12,292 bases of DNA. Source: Spirogloea muscicola (Eukaryota; Streptophyta; Zygnematophyceae; Spirogloeales; Spirogloeaceae). Of the stretch, positions 1-8,640 are shown one piece after another (positions within the stretch are counted from its first letter, which is position 1; each line of letters starts with the position of its first letter). The position numbers were made by a program, and so were the translations under genes. Where the stretch lies: NCBI GenBank assembly GCA_009602725.1, contig WELB01000017.1, positions 331,665 through 343,956 of the forward strand, in the 5' to 3' direction. The notes under the pieces were generated by a model. The model had not been told where the DNA came from and made no database searches. It worked only from the letters and a program-made list of their open reading frames with translations.

Positions 1-2261
1 CCCGCGAGCTGCGAGCGCCGCGGCGCGGCGGCCGGGCGGTGGCTCGCGACCTCGGCGGGCGGGCATCCGGTGCTGGGGACGGCCCTCAGGCGCGGCAGCG
101 AGCAATTCGAGGCCAATGCGGCGCACATGGGCCGGCTGCTGGCCGACCTGGCCGCCGAGGTCGCCAAGGTTGTGCTCGAAGCCACACAGAAGCCCGCAGC
201 GGCATTCCATTCAGTAGACCGACCTCCACGAGCTCAGCCTCAGCTGTTCTCGCTGCACCTGACGACGCACTGCGTCCAGAGTGCGAGAAGGCTATGTCAC
301 TGCTGAGGATTCTTTCGTCCTGAGCATATCGTGCATGAATTTCTGACGTGAATTGCATGCACGGGCCTGCAGGTCCGGGAGGGCGGCGGGGCCAAGGCCG
401 TGGAGCGGCACCGGGCGCGGGGCAAGCTCCTGCCCCGCGAGCGCATAGACCGCCTCCTCGACCGCGGCTCGCCGTTCCTGGAGCTCTCCCAGGTACTCGG
501 CGGCGCTCGCTGCCCAAGCGCTTTTGCTAGCAAACCCCATACCCAAACCCCAAACCCCAAACCCCAAACCCCAAACGACAAACTCTAAACCCTGAACCCT
601 AAGCCCTTACGCTAAACCCTGACCCAAACCCTGAGACGTGCCGGCAGCACTATGACGACGAGGTCTGTCGTTGCTTTGGACGATGGTGGCTGCCCTCCTC
701 GGTGGGCTGACGGAGCGCTCCTCCAGGCCTATGCAGCTCGCAGGGAGGGGTCTCTATGAGGACGACGTGCCGTCTGGAGGCATCGTGACGGGCATCGGCA
801 GCATCGATGGCCAATTGTGCATGCTCGTCGCAAACGACGCCACCGTTAAGGGTGGCACCTACTACCCAATAACAGGTGACGTTGCCCTCGCTCTTAGCCT
901 TGGTGGTTGCTTGTAAAGGCAGAATGTGACCTGTTGTTGGGGGGCCAGGATTCCTCTAAGACTCATTGCAAGAGCCAAAAGGGCATGGCAGACCTGCGCG
1001 GTGACTCCGTGGCACTGTCCTTGGCAGTCAAGAAGCACTTGCGAGCTCAGGAGATTGCGAAGGAGTGCCGCCTGCCATGTATCTACCTGGTGGACAGCGG
1101 CGGAGCCAACCTGCCCATGCAGGCCGACGTGTTCCCCGACCGGGATCACTTCGGCCGCATATTCTACAACCAGGCACAGCTCTCTCGAGCAGGTGTGCCG
1201 CAGATTGCCCTGGTGCTCGGCTCCTGCACAGCCGGTGGGGCCTACGTGCCAGCCATGGCAGACGAGTCGGTCATCGTTCACAAGAACGGCACTATCTTCC
1301 TTGGGGGCCCTCCTCTCGTCAAGGTAAACGGATGGTATCAGACGAATCCTGAGTCTCAAAAGCCCTCTGAGAGGCAGCACAGCAGCGTGTGTTTATGTAA
1401 TGTTTATGCACGATCTTGACAGTGGTCTCTTTGAGTAGCAGGTCTGCAGAGATCTAGAGCCCCTCATCCCCTTCACCCACCCTCTGCAGGCTGCTACTGG
1501 AGAGGTCGTGTCAGCAGAAGACCTGGGGGGAGCAAGGTTGCACTGCACAACAAGCGGGGTCACTGATCACTTCGCTCAAGGTGCGACTTGATGGCGCAAA
1601 CGCATGCTTTGAAGAACCTGCTGCTCAGGGAATGCAGCACAACCCTGAGACTTGCTCATTGAACACCTTCTAGACAGTCATGCTCTTTTTACTCTCCATG
1701 ACACTGGTAGATTTTCCCATGGCCCTCTGAGATTGTGTGCATGCAGATGAGGAGCAAGCCCTCAGCATTGGAAGGAATATCGTGAAGCACCTCGACCCAA
1801 AGCTTGGAGGACTGCAGATGCAACTTGGAGGACGTTCACAGATAGAGAAGCCTCTGTATGACTCTGAGGAACTCCGGGGGCTGGTACCAGCAGACGGAAA
1901 GCAGGCCTTTGATGTCAGGGAAATCATATCCCGCGTGGCAGATGGCAGCGAGTTCCACGAATTTAAGGCCTTGTATGGCCAGGTGACGACCTGTGCCAAT
2001 TGGTCTGCAGATGTTATGTGATACTGTCATGGAAGATTTCAAGGTCCTTCTGCAAGTTGCTCATGGAGGTGTCACGTGCACTGATGCTATTAGGCAGGTT
2101 GTGCGAGACTTATCACTCCATGCTGCAGACGCTTGTAACAGGTTTCATGAGGCTTGAAGGAATGGAAGTTGGCGTCGTTGCAAACAATGGCATCCTCTTC
2201 TCTGAGTCTGCTCTGAAGGGGGCACACTTCATCCAGCTCTGTGCTCAGCGCCACATACCAT

Positions 2262-2296
<35 letters not shown>

Positions 2297-3527
2297 AGTT
2301 CAACCATGCGCTCCAAGTCTGTATGTGCGCCACACTTCTTTGTCTGCCTCCAGCACCTTCAGCAGGAAAGCTGCACACAATCAAGGATACGTCCAAACAG
2401 AGATATAGTGGAAGTGTGTGCTGTTGCTGTGAGCAGATAGGCCAGAAGCATGAAGCAGGTGGCATTGCAAAGGCTGGTGCTAAGATGGTGATGGCTGTCG
2501 CATGCGCTCAGGTCTGTGCTTCTGACAAGGTGCAGAGTGCCTGTATGCTGTGCTTTGCCTTGAACCCTCAGTTGACCGACAGCAGTGGCCAGATACTAGC
2601 TTCCCTCGACTAGGTGGATATTAAGAAGTATATCAATCACCAGGTGAAATCCATAACAAATAACTTCCTCAAGGTTGAGCTAACAACGTTCGACTTCACT
2701 CCCCTTCAAACATTTCGATCATTCAGGTGCCGAAGGTAACGGTCATTGTGGGCGGAAGCTATGGGGCTGGTAACTATGGGATGTGTGGCCGTGGGTATTC
2801 CCCAAATTTCCTCTTCATGTGGCCAAATGCACGAATCTCTGTCATGGGTGGCACGCAGGTATTCCCAGTAAAGACAATGTGTGTGCTTGTCTCAAGTGCC
2901 ACGCAGGCTTCTCAGATTGATTGGAAGATTGCTGCAATCTGCATGCCTGTTGGTCCAGCTTGTTGTGGGTCCAGCTTGTCTACCTTTCATCTTGCTAACT
3001 ACTTGCAAATTGCAAGGCATGCAGGCGGCTGCTGTCCTCTCTCAAGTCGAAGCTGACAAGCGCTCACGCACAAACGGCTCAGTATGTCTCCTGGCTCTCC
3101 TCCTGCAGTTGCTGGTTGCCTTTGTTGCCCTATTGCCTCTTTGCCGCCATTGTACTGTCAGATACTTGAAGTCTGTCGTGGCATTCAGCACTGGTGTATT
3201 GTGAAAGTTCTCATCACACATGCCTTTCCATTCGGTTGTATGCACCAACTGAGTCGACATCCTCCAGCAAGCAGCAGCTGCTCATGCTGCCTTGATCCGT
3301 TTGTTGGCCTGCTGATTGTCAAGTGGGATGCGGAGGAGGAGAAGGCGTTTCGTGGAAAGATTGAAGATGGGTTTGAGCGGGAAGGTAGTCCTTTCTATGC
3401 CAGTGCACGCTTGTGGGATGATGGAATCATTGATCCTGCAGATACGCGCTCAGTGCTCGCTCTCTGCTTCTCAGCCGCCAAGCAGCTGCCTCTCAAGGCC
3501 ACCTCCTATGGTGTCTTTCGGATGTAG
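1..3527 (+). CDS. MCCB: 3-methylcrotonyl-CoA carboxylase beta subunit (carboxyltransferase), 5'-partial, 11 exons
   Basis: Non-biotin subunit of mitochondrial methylcrotonyl-CoA carboxylase. It transfers CO2 from carboxybiotin on the alpha subunit to 3-methylcrotonyl-CoA in leucine catabolism. Exons I derive: 1-168, 373-492, 737-875, 1028-1323, 1490-1580, 1747-1982, 2129-2293, 2437-2511, 2727-2858, 3025-3081, 3324-3527 (stop TAG 3525-3527). All introns are GT-AG and every phase joins. The product in the window is 560 residues; plant MCCB is about 590, so only a short N-terminus is missing. The frame is open from base 1 and its first ~20 residues are Arg/Ala/Ser-rich, as in a mitochondrial transit peptide (inference). 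Landmarks: [13 protein letters not shown] (about residues 74-86), [10 protein letters not shown] (163-172), oxyanion-type loop [17 protein letters not shown] (207-223), second loop [17 protein letters not shown] (440-456), [12 protein letters not shown] (461-472), [14 protein letters not shown] near the end and terminal GVFRM. The 3' exons have lower GC than the first two. Identity is firm; the weakest junctions are exon 8 (starts Ile-Gly-Gln where relatives have Val-Gly) and exon 11. Confidence 0.96.
536..633. repeat. Telomere-like repeat cluster inside MCCB intron 2
   Basis: Four perfect tandem CCCCAAA heptamers (548-575), preceded by CCCAAA, then degenerate units such as CTCTAAACCCTGAACCCTAAG, GCTAAACCCTGA and CCCAAACCCTGAG run to about 633. 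The later units match the plant/algal telomere motif CCCTAAA with substitutions; the tandem block has C in place of T (TTTGGGG on the other strand). The cluster lies wholly within the intron 493-736 of MCCB and has no coding role. It could be an interstitial telomere remnant left by break repair or a simple repeat that drifted from one; I cannot tell which. Confidence 0.8.
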
Positions 3528-3870
3528 TGATACCAATCTCACAGGGACTCGCATGAGAGACTTTTTAGGTCTGATGAGCGAGACACTCAAGATTCACTTT
3601 TGTCCTTGTGACCACTCTTTGGGAGTAAGAATGTGTCCACGATCTTTCAGCTGCCTCTTGCCTTGTTGCGAACCAGCATGAGTTGAGAACTGAGGTGCAT
3701 CACTGGCAAGCCGAGGGTCGTTCATAATGCCAGGTCTCAGAGTCTGCCTTGAATCACGTGATCGACTGAGGCTCATGCACAGACGGAAGGGTGGCAGATA
3801 GTGCGGCAAGGTAAATCCCATCGTGGGCAGAAGAGCAGGAAAAGCACGAGCGTCACAGCTGAGATTCAGG

Positions 3871-3875
3871 TGTAA
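3871..3875 (+). terminator. Probable polyadenylation signal (TGTAA) of MCCB
   Basis: TGTAA is the usual polyadenylation signal in chlorophyte algae. This is the first one I noticed downstream of the MCCB stop, 343 nt after it, implying a 3' UTR of roughly 350-370 nt (3528 to about 3890). I see no other gene signal between the stop and this site. The assignment rests on the motif alone. Confidence 0.45.
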
Positions 3876-4010
3876 GAATCAAAATGCATGGAAGGGAGGA
3901 AATAAGAGATGGCGCACTGTGCACTTGACATAAAAGGAAGGCCATGCTAAAGCCAATAAACTTTCCATGCAGAAGGGAGTGCAAACAGAAGAAACTGGAG
4001 CACGTGGGAG

Positions 4011-4509
4011 CTCTTCAAGGGGCACTGCTATGCATTGCCTTGCGGAATATTGACAGCAAGAAGAGGGCTCTATAGAGGAGGTGGGTGGCCGAAGGAGGCA
4101 AGAGTGAGTGACCTACTAGAGAAAAGCGGTTGCCTAGAATGCCCAGCAAAAGTAAGGCTCAAAAAGTTCCCATAGATGGGTGTGCTGGAAAAGCAGACAG
4201 GAAAGCGCATTTGAAGCTGTTGAGAGGAGGTGGTGGCTGTGGAAGGCCGGCCCAAACGTGGACAAGGTCAGTAGGGTAGCCCCAACATCATAAACGTCGA
4301 AAATCTTCGAGGGGCACTGCTGAGCATTGACCTTGATAATAACAAGTGGTGAGGGCTCTTCAGAAGGGGATCGTGGCCGAAGGAGGCCAGGACAAGTGCT
4401 CTTCTGTAGAGGGTGGTGACTGTGGAAGGACCAGCACAAAGAAAAGAAAGTGACTCTCCTGAAGGGGGCGAATGCTGTGAACAGCAGCCCGAAAAGGATT
4501 GACAAGGTC
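4011..4509. repeat. Two diverged direct repeat units, about 290 nt apart
   Basis: Unit 1 (about 4011-4269) and unit 2 (about 4303-4509) share several blocks in the same order: CTTCRAGGGGCACTGCT (4013 and 4305), GTGGCCGAAGGAGGC (about 4085 and 4373), GGTGGYGRCTGTGGAAGG (about 4229 and 4413) and GACAAGGTC (4261 and 4501). The offset shrinks from about 290 to about 190 nt in the middle and is 240 nt at the end, so the copies differ by internal indels. There is no convincing coding frame in either. They may be an old tandem duplication or two copies of a small non-coding element; terminal inverted repeats are not evident. The stretch 3876-4010 before it shows nothing recognisable. Confidence 0.6.
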
Positions 4510-4805
4510 CAAAGAGGCCAGAAAACGCTTTCCCAAAGCTTTCCCTGTAGGTACTTATTCCTGTAGGACTATCACTTGTATCACTTGTGAATCTTCTTCT
4601 TGTACAAGGAATGAAGTAGGTCCGAAAAAGGGCCGGAAGGCGCGTCCGGGATCGGGATTATGCAACGAAAGGAGAACGCACCCCCCTGCGCTTGGTGATG
4701 CCGGCTATTGGGCAATTGTGGAAGTGAACAACAATAGGCCCATCACCATGGCGCCATCTTCATCGCATCCTAGACATCGTGTCTGTACGACCTAGCGGAA
4801 GTCCA
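4510..4805. other. Intergenic stretch, nothing recognised
   Basis: No conserved protein fragment, RNA gene or clear repeat was found on either strand. An open frame on the plus strand (4499-4795) begins inside the repeat unit and has an unremarkable, low-conservation look. If the candidate minus-strand gene upstream is real, this would be its 3' flank. Confidence 0.4.
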
Positions 4806-5473
4806 CTAGCCTTGGTCGATGTAGTTGTACAGAGGCGTACAAAACTGCAGCATCGACCCACATTGCTCGCCACGTAGTATAAAGTGCAGAGCAGAGGAAC
4901 TTCCAGCACTATTCTGACTACCCCTGTAGCGATCACCACCTACCAGCCGCAACTGATTTTTTGGCTGCGTGAATTCATAACCTACTTGAGAACATCGCAA
5001 GTCTAGGATATGAACGACGTGAGAATTCGCTTCCAGCCCAGATGGGCATGCCGGCAGCCTAATTGTCATTTTCGCGACGTCGTGGGTCAGCCTTTCTGCA
5101 GCGAGCTCAGGCTCATGCTTTGTACCAGAAAGCTGGTCGAGCTCTTCTAGCTGGTGGCACAAGACCTTTTCAATTGCCGTCCGGTATCGGGCATCAGTCA
5201 GCTGGATCTATGTGCGGACTCGTGGTTTCGGAGCGGGGTTGGTTCAGCAGCAGGTGATGTACATCTGTCAAGGTGCTGGCCTTCGTACTTGGCCACTCAG
5301 GCCCTCGATCACTCAGTACACACTCCATTCCCTTTCGGTTGAGCTTGAGCTTACTCTCTCACACAGCCAGCTGACTGTACAAGCGCTTCATCGACGTCGG
5401 ATGCGGGACCATGTGGGCAATCACAGCCGTCGCCTTCTGCTGGAAGAGAGTCTTCCTCTCTCTGTAGATCCAT
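4806..5473 (-). CDS. Candidate two-exon gene, unknown function
   Basis: Not recognised. On the minus strand an ATG at 5473-5471, in a good context (GGAGGATGG), opens a 37-codon exon (5473-5363) with an acidic, Cys-containing start, MDLQREEDSLPAEGDG. It ends at a strong donor, GTGAGAG. An intron of 155 nt would end at ATAG (5208), and the next exon runs 5207-4806 to a TAG. Both junctions are phase 0, giving about 170 residues. The second exon begins with a helical, charged stretch (TDARYRTAIEKVLCHQLEEL) that could form a coiled coil; the C-terminal half is less protein-like. Alternatives: donor GTACAG at 5380, acceptor six bases later (exon from 5201), or a further intron in the second half. 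The gene would be head-to-head with eIF1 across a GC-rich region, which fits a promoter. With no homolog recognised this could still be chance. Confidence 0.3.
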
Positions 5474-6086
5474 CCTCCCCCTGTTTTACCATTGCATCCT
5501 CAGGCCCCTTTGTAGCTGCTCACCGCTCTTAGGCCCCTCTGAACCTTTGTGAATTCTTTTTGGGCTGGCTTTTCGCAGCCCTTGCCCCCATTGGGAGTGC
5601 CACTTCTTCTGTAGAGGTCGGCGGGCGCGCCTGGTCCACGCGATCCGCCGCCAGCTGGCAGGCGCGGGCGCGCCGCGCGATTGCTCGCATCGGACGGCTG
5701 CCGAGCGGGGCGCCCCGCCGAATGTTCTGGGCAGGGTGTGTGCCCCGGGCAATTTCCAGGGGGGGCGGGCGGCCGGAGACCCGCCCCGCTGTGCCCGGCA
5801 TTAGTGCACCGATTCGATCATTGATGGCCCCCTTTGGGAAAAGAAAAGCTCTCCTCATTTGACCAAGCTCCAGCCACTATGAGTGCCCCTCTTCGCAGCT
5901 GCGGACTAGCGGAGGCCGTGATTTGATCGTCTACGGGGGGGGAGTGCGGAGCTTCGAAGGATGGGAATCCAATCCGTGGCCAAATGGGGTCGCCGGCGCG
6001 GGAGCGGGGGTGAGGAACGGTCACGCGCACCCCCTCCCCGCCGGCGCGGGGGGGGCCGCGGCGCCTCCCCGTCGAGAGGTAACGGG
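5474..6086. promoter_or_regulatory. GC-rich region upstream of eIF1, possible divergent promoter
   Basis: Composition climbs sharply from about 5610 onward, with long G and C runs (for example 5935-5942) and many CpG. A 12-nt direct repeat CGCCGGCGCGGG at 5991-6002 and 6040-6051 contains the self-complementary CGCCGGCG. No TATA box or defined promoter motif is visible. Long frames exist on both strands, as expected from stop-codon scarcity in GC-rich DNA, and none resembles a known protein. The region probably holds the promoter and 5' UTR of eIF1 and, if real, of the candidate minus-strand gene. The transcription start cannot be placed from sequence. Confidence 0.45.
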
Positions 6087-6158
6087 ATGAGGTGCGCCTC
6101 TCGCCGCGGCGCGGAGGGAGGCTCCCCCCCTCCCCTCCTCCACATCGCGCGCACCTAA
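6087..6158 (+). promoter_or_regulatory. Possible upstream ORF in the eIF1 leader
   Basis: An ATG at 6087 opens 23 codons ending at TAA 6156-6158. That is 13 nt before the eIF1 start codon and out of frame with it. The peptide is Arg/Gly/Ser/Pro-rich and looks like translated GC-rich leader rather than a functional peptide. If the mRNA starts upstream of 6087 it would impose reinitiation or leaky scanning on eIF1. Whether it is transcribed is unknown. Confidence 0.35.
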
Positions 6159-6171
6159 GGTTTCATCCACC

Positions 6172-7405
6172 NTGTCAGATCTGGATGTCCAACTCCCTGG
6201 GGGATTTGGTGAGCCGCGCCGCCCGTTCGCCGCCGCGCCGCATCTCATCGAATTCCTCCGCTGCTCGGCATGTCATGGCCGCTCTCCTCCCGTGCCGCGT
6301 TTCTCGAACCGGCCGCGTAGTGGCTGCGGCTTCCTTCTCTCGTCACCCCTCGTTGGCTGTTGTAAGCGGACGCCCTTGACCGTGGCTTGGTCACACCTCC
6401 TCCGCCTTGAGCTGCTGCAGATGCGTTTGCTGATGCTGTCGAAGCCGACGAGCCTGTGAAGAAGGACTACGTGCATGTCCGCGTACAGCAGCGGAATGGT
6501 CGCAAGAGCCTGACGACGGTCCAGGGCCTGCGGAAGGACTTCAACTACTCCCGCATCCTCAAGGACTTCAAGAAGGTCCGGTGGCTCCTTCTCTCTTTGA
6601 GCACAGCTGGCCTGGACACAGTCACGAGACCCGCCATACAAGTTGCATGTGTGGGATGGCCATAGTCTTTTAAACACTTCCTCTTGGCAGCCTGTGTTCA
6701 GCGTCATGACATAGGCTGCTGCAGTTTCTGGAGGTATTTGATGTCATTTACGCCCCAACTAGGATCTGGTTCGTAGACTCACGCTCATCTCCTTCTGTCT
6801 GCAGGAGTTTTGCTGCAACGGGACAGTTGTGCAGGATCCCGAGCTTGGCCAGGTCATTCAGCTGCAGGGGGATCAGCGCAAGAATGTGTCAACCTTTCTC
6901 GTCACTGTGAGTTCATAAGACCAGCCATAGCTGCCGTCTGCTCTGGACTTGCCAGTCGCTCTGGCACATGTCAACGGGTGTTGGGGGGCTAGGTTTGAGG
7001 GATGCAGCAGATCGTTGTTGAAGGTTCTGTATGCTGGTGCTTTTTTAGAAGGACAGTCCTGCAGGGGTCCATTCTTGGTAACGATTGACAGGTGTTCAGG
7101 AGGACTTTGTCGTTCCCCTATTTGTCTCCCACTACCTTCCATGGTAGTACTTGCTAGTGGTCTGTACATGACCTGTGTACCCTCTTAGACGGCCATGGTA
7201 GTCAGTCGGCAGTCTGACATGCAACCGGAAGTAGCATGGACTTGATGTTGATTTGAAGTGCTCACATGAGTGGAATAAAACAACAGCCAGCTGCTGAAGG
7301 AATTGGGATATATCATTTGCATTTCTTCTTTCTGATAGTGTCGGTTTGATGCTACTACAGGCTGGCCTCGTCAAGAAGGACATGATCAAGATCCACGGTT
7401 TCTAG
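6172..7405 (+). CDS. SUI1: Translation initiation factor eIF1 (SUI1), complete, 4 exons
   Basis: eIF1 binds the 40S ribosomal subunit near the P site and enforces AUG selection during scanning. Exons: 6172-6208, 6421-6575, 6805-6906, 7361-7405 (TAG 7403-7405). All introns are GT-AG and all phases agree, giving 112 residues against 113 in Arabidopsis. The N-terminus reads SDLDVQLPGGFDAFADA after the initiator, matching the plant pattern SDLD-Q-P--FD-FADA and fixing the start. The SUI1 fold follows: YVHVRVQQRNGRKSLTTVQG (about 29-48), LRKDFNYSRILKDFKKEFCC, NGTVVQDPELGQVIQLQGDQ, RKNVSTFLV, and the C-terminal KIHGF. The start codon is NTG in this sequence because base 6172 is N. The family N-terminus and the ACC just before it imply A. 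If it is A, the context is ACC-ATG-T, with A at -3. Introns are 212, 229 and 454 nt. Identity is certain. Confidence 0.97.
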
Positions 7406-7578
7406 GCTGCTCATGAGATTGAAGGGAGGCTGCATGCACAGGATCGGCGAGAAGGCTGACCAGCCTTGGAGCACGTTGTACTGCAGTGCTTCTGTAGACC
7501 CAGGGGCAGGGGGCCTATGTGGCAGTGCAAGTCCAGCTGCAGCACAGACTTAGCCTGCTCTCCTGTAGATTGATCTGG

Positions 7579-7583
7579 TGTAA
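7579..7583 (+). terminator. Probable polyadenylation signal (TGTAA) of eIF1
   Basis: TGTAA lies 174 nt after the eIF1 stop, a typical distance in chlorophytes. It implies that the transcript ends close to 7600. The assignment is by motif and position only. Confidence 0.5.
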
Positions 7584-8139
7584 CTACTTCCATATTGTTC
7601 TGAAGTATGGGCAGCAGCCAGAGATGTGCATATTCCATGAGCTTACAGCTTGCACCAAGACATCAGGACCTTAATGTTCAATCTCTCTTACCATCTCACA
7701 TACGTGACTTACTTTTGCAATACTTAGTCATAGGCATGTCAATGCGGCAGGCCAGTCAGCAATGGTCTTACATATGGTGCATCAGCTCTACTGCTCCATC
7801 CTACAGTGACGTGTCGGACAATGCTGTCTAACAATGGTCACTGCTAATGAGCTAAAGAAGTGCAAGTCGTTAATACTGTTTACCTGTTTCCAGGCCACCA
7901 CTTTGAATTGTGGTCTTATGATTCGCCAGTCTGCTGAAGCATTGAACAGATCAACTTGCGAAAATGTTAGCAGTGAGAGCGAGGACCATAGGTTTGAGAA
8001 GGCAGCATCAGGCTGGCTGCATCTGAAGTCCCGAAGACGGTCAGAACGGCTCTGTGGGCGATTGACTGGGCGTCTGCATGCAGTGTACCATTGCGGGAGT
8101 CTGTCAATCCAGCCTTCCTCTGCATGAGAAGGATGTCAG
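7584..8139. other. Intergenic stretch, nothing recognised
   Basis: Two plus-strand open frames (7607-7831 and 7834-8127) follow one another but have no recognisable motif, no splice structure linking them to a known family and mixed codon use. I treat them as chance. No tRNA, rRNA or clear repeat was seen. Confidence 0.4.
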
Positions 8140-8620
8140 GTCGCTTAGAATATTTCATTATTGTTATAGGTGTTCTTTGTATATTTAATGTATATATAGT
8201 ACTATATGTATATAAGAGAGTAAAGGGTAGGGATATAGAGATAAGCGGTGTAAGGAGTGCTCACGATAGAAGGACAGTAGGACAAGAGTTTCAGAGAGAT
8301 TCATAGGAGAGGTGGTAGGGGTACCCCCACTACCTTGTAATAAAGAAGGGAGGGTTTGTTGTCCTATATCCTGAGAGTAGCTGACTTTTATAGTGTATAA
8401 TGGGGATGATAGTTGCGTACCATAGATTATAGGATTAGTAGCGTGCTTGCCTTTGAGCGCATCGCATGGCACAACATATAATGGGTTTATTGGCTATGTT
8501 TTAGGGTACGCTCAACTCTACCCACTCAGATTGGCAAATAAGCAGCTCTTCTTACTGGAGGCACACAAGCGTTTAGGAGATGGTACGCTCGATAAATGGC
8601 TCAATGTAATGCTATAAGTA
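8140..8620. other. AT-rich island with an unexplained open frame
   Basis: The base composition changes abruptly near 8140. The stretch 8148-8220 is dominated by TA-rich sequence (TTTAATGTATATATAGTACT and similar), unlike the flanks. At the island's distal end a frame without an upstream Met is open from 8426 to a TAA at 8615-8617. It is 63 codons with AT-rich codon use and a tail reading LANKQLFLLEAHKRL and LDKWLN. The frame is preceded by TAG, so it would need to be an exon or a truncated insert. I do not recognise it. Organellar DNA transferred to the nucleus, a decayed mobile element, or ordinary intergenic drift are all possible. Confidence 0.5.
8310..8335. repeat. Near-perfect palindrome centred on GGTACC
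   Basis: Thirteen bases on each side of the 8322/8323 axis pair with one mismatch (8317 with 8328) and one G-T pair (8314 with 8331). It is followed at once by TTGTAATAAAG, which contains both TGTAA (8337-8341) and AATAAA (8340-8345). Stem-loops of this kind are common at the 3' ends of organellar genes, but no gene ends here on either strand that I can identify. Confidence 0.7.
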
Positions 8621-8640
8621 GCGGCATCCTTTTTAAGAGA

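Noticed and set aside
862-1380. 172-codon open frame antisense to MCCB exon 4.
   Set aside because: It is a shadow of the strongly biased coding exon on the other strand and resembles no known protein.
4134-4505. 123-codon minus-strand open frame.
   Set aside because: It spans the two diverged repeat units, lacks recognisable motifs, and its sequence reflects the purine-rich repeats rather than a protein family.
5118-5136. CTTTGTACCAGAAAGCTGG, one mismatch from the core of the engineered attB2 cloning site.
   Set aside because: No other vector sequence surrounds it, the flanks look like ordinary genomic DNA, and the match is imperfect. Coincidence is more likely than cloning residue; a vector screen would settle it.
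5381-5467. A plus-strand reading with membrane-like C-terminus (RFIDVGCGTMWAITAVAF) ending at TAG 5465-5467.
   Set aside because: The codon use is good, but TGA stands in frame at 5372-5374, the only acceptor AG after it is at 5382-5383 with no pyrimidine tract, and I found no upstream exons. It also conflicts with the first exon of the minus-strand candidate.
5486-6248. Several overlapping long open frames on both strands in the GC-rich region.
   Set aside because: High GC removes stop codons. The translations are Arg/Ala/Pro/Gly-rich with no motif, and several run antisense into eIF1 exon 1.
7834-8127. 97-codon plus-strand open frame downstream of eIF1.
   Set aside because: There is no motif, no start context or splice support, and codon use unlike the neighbouring genes.
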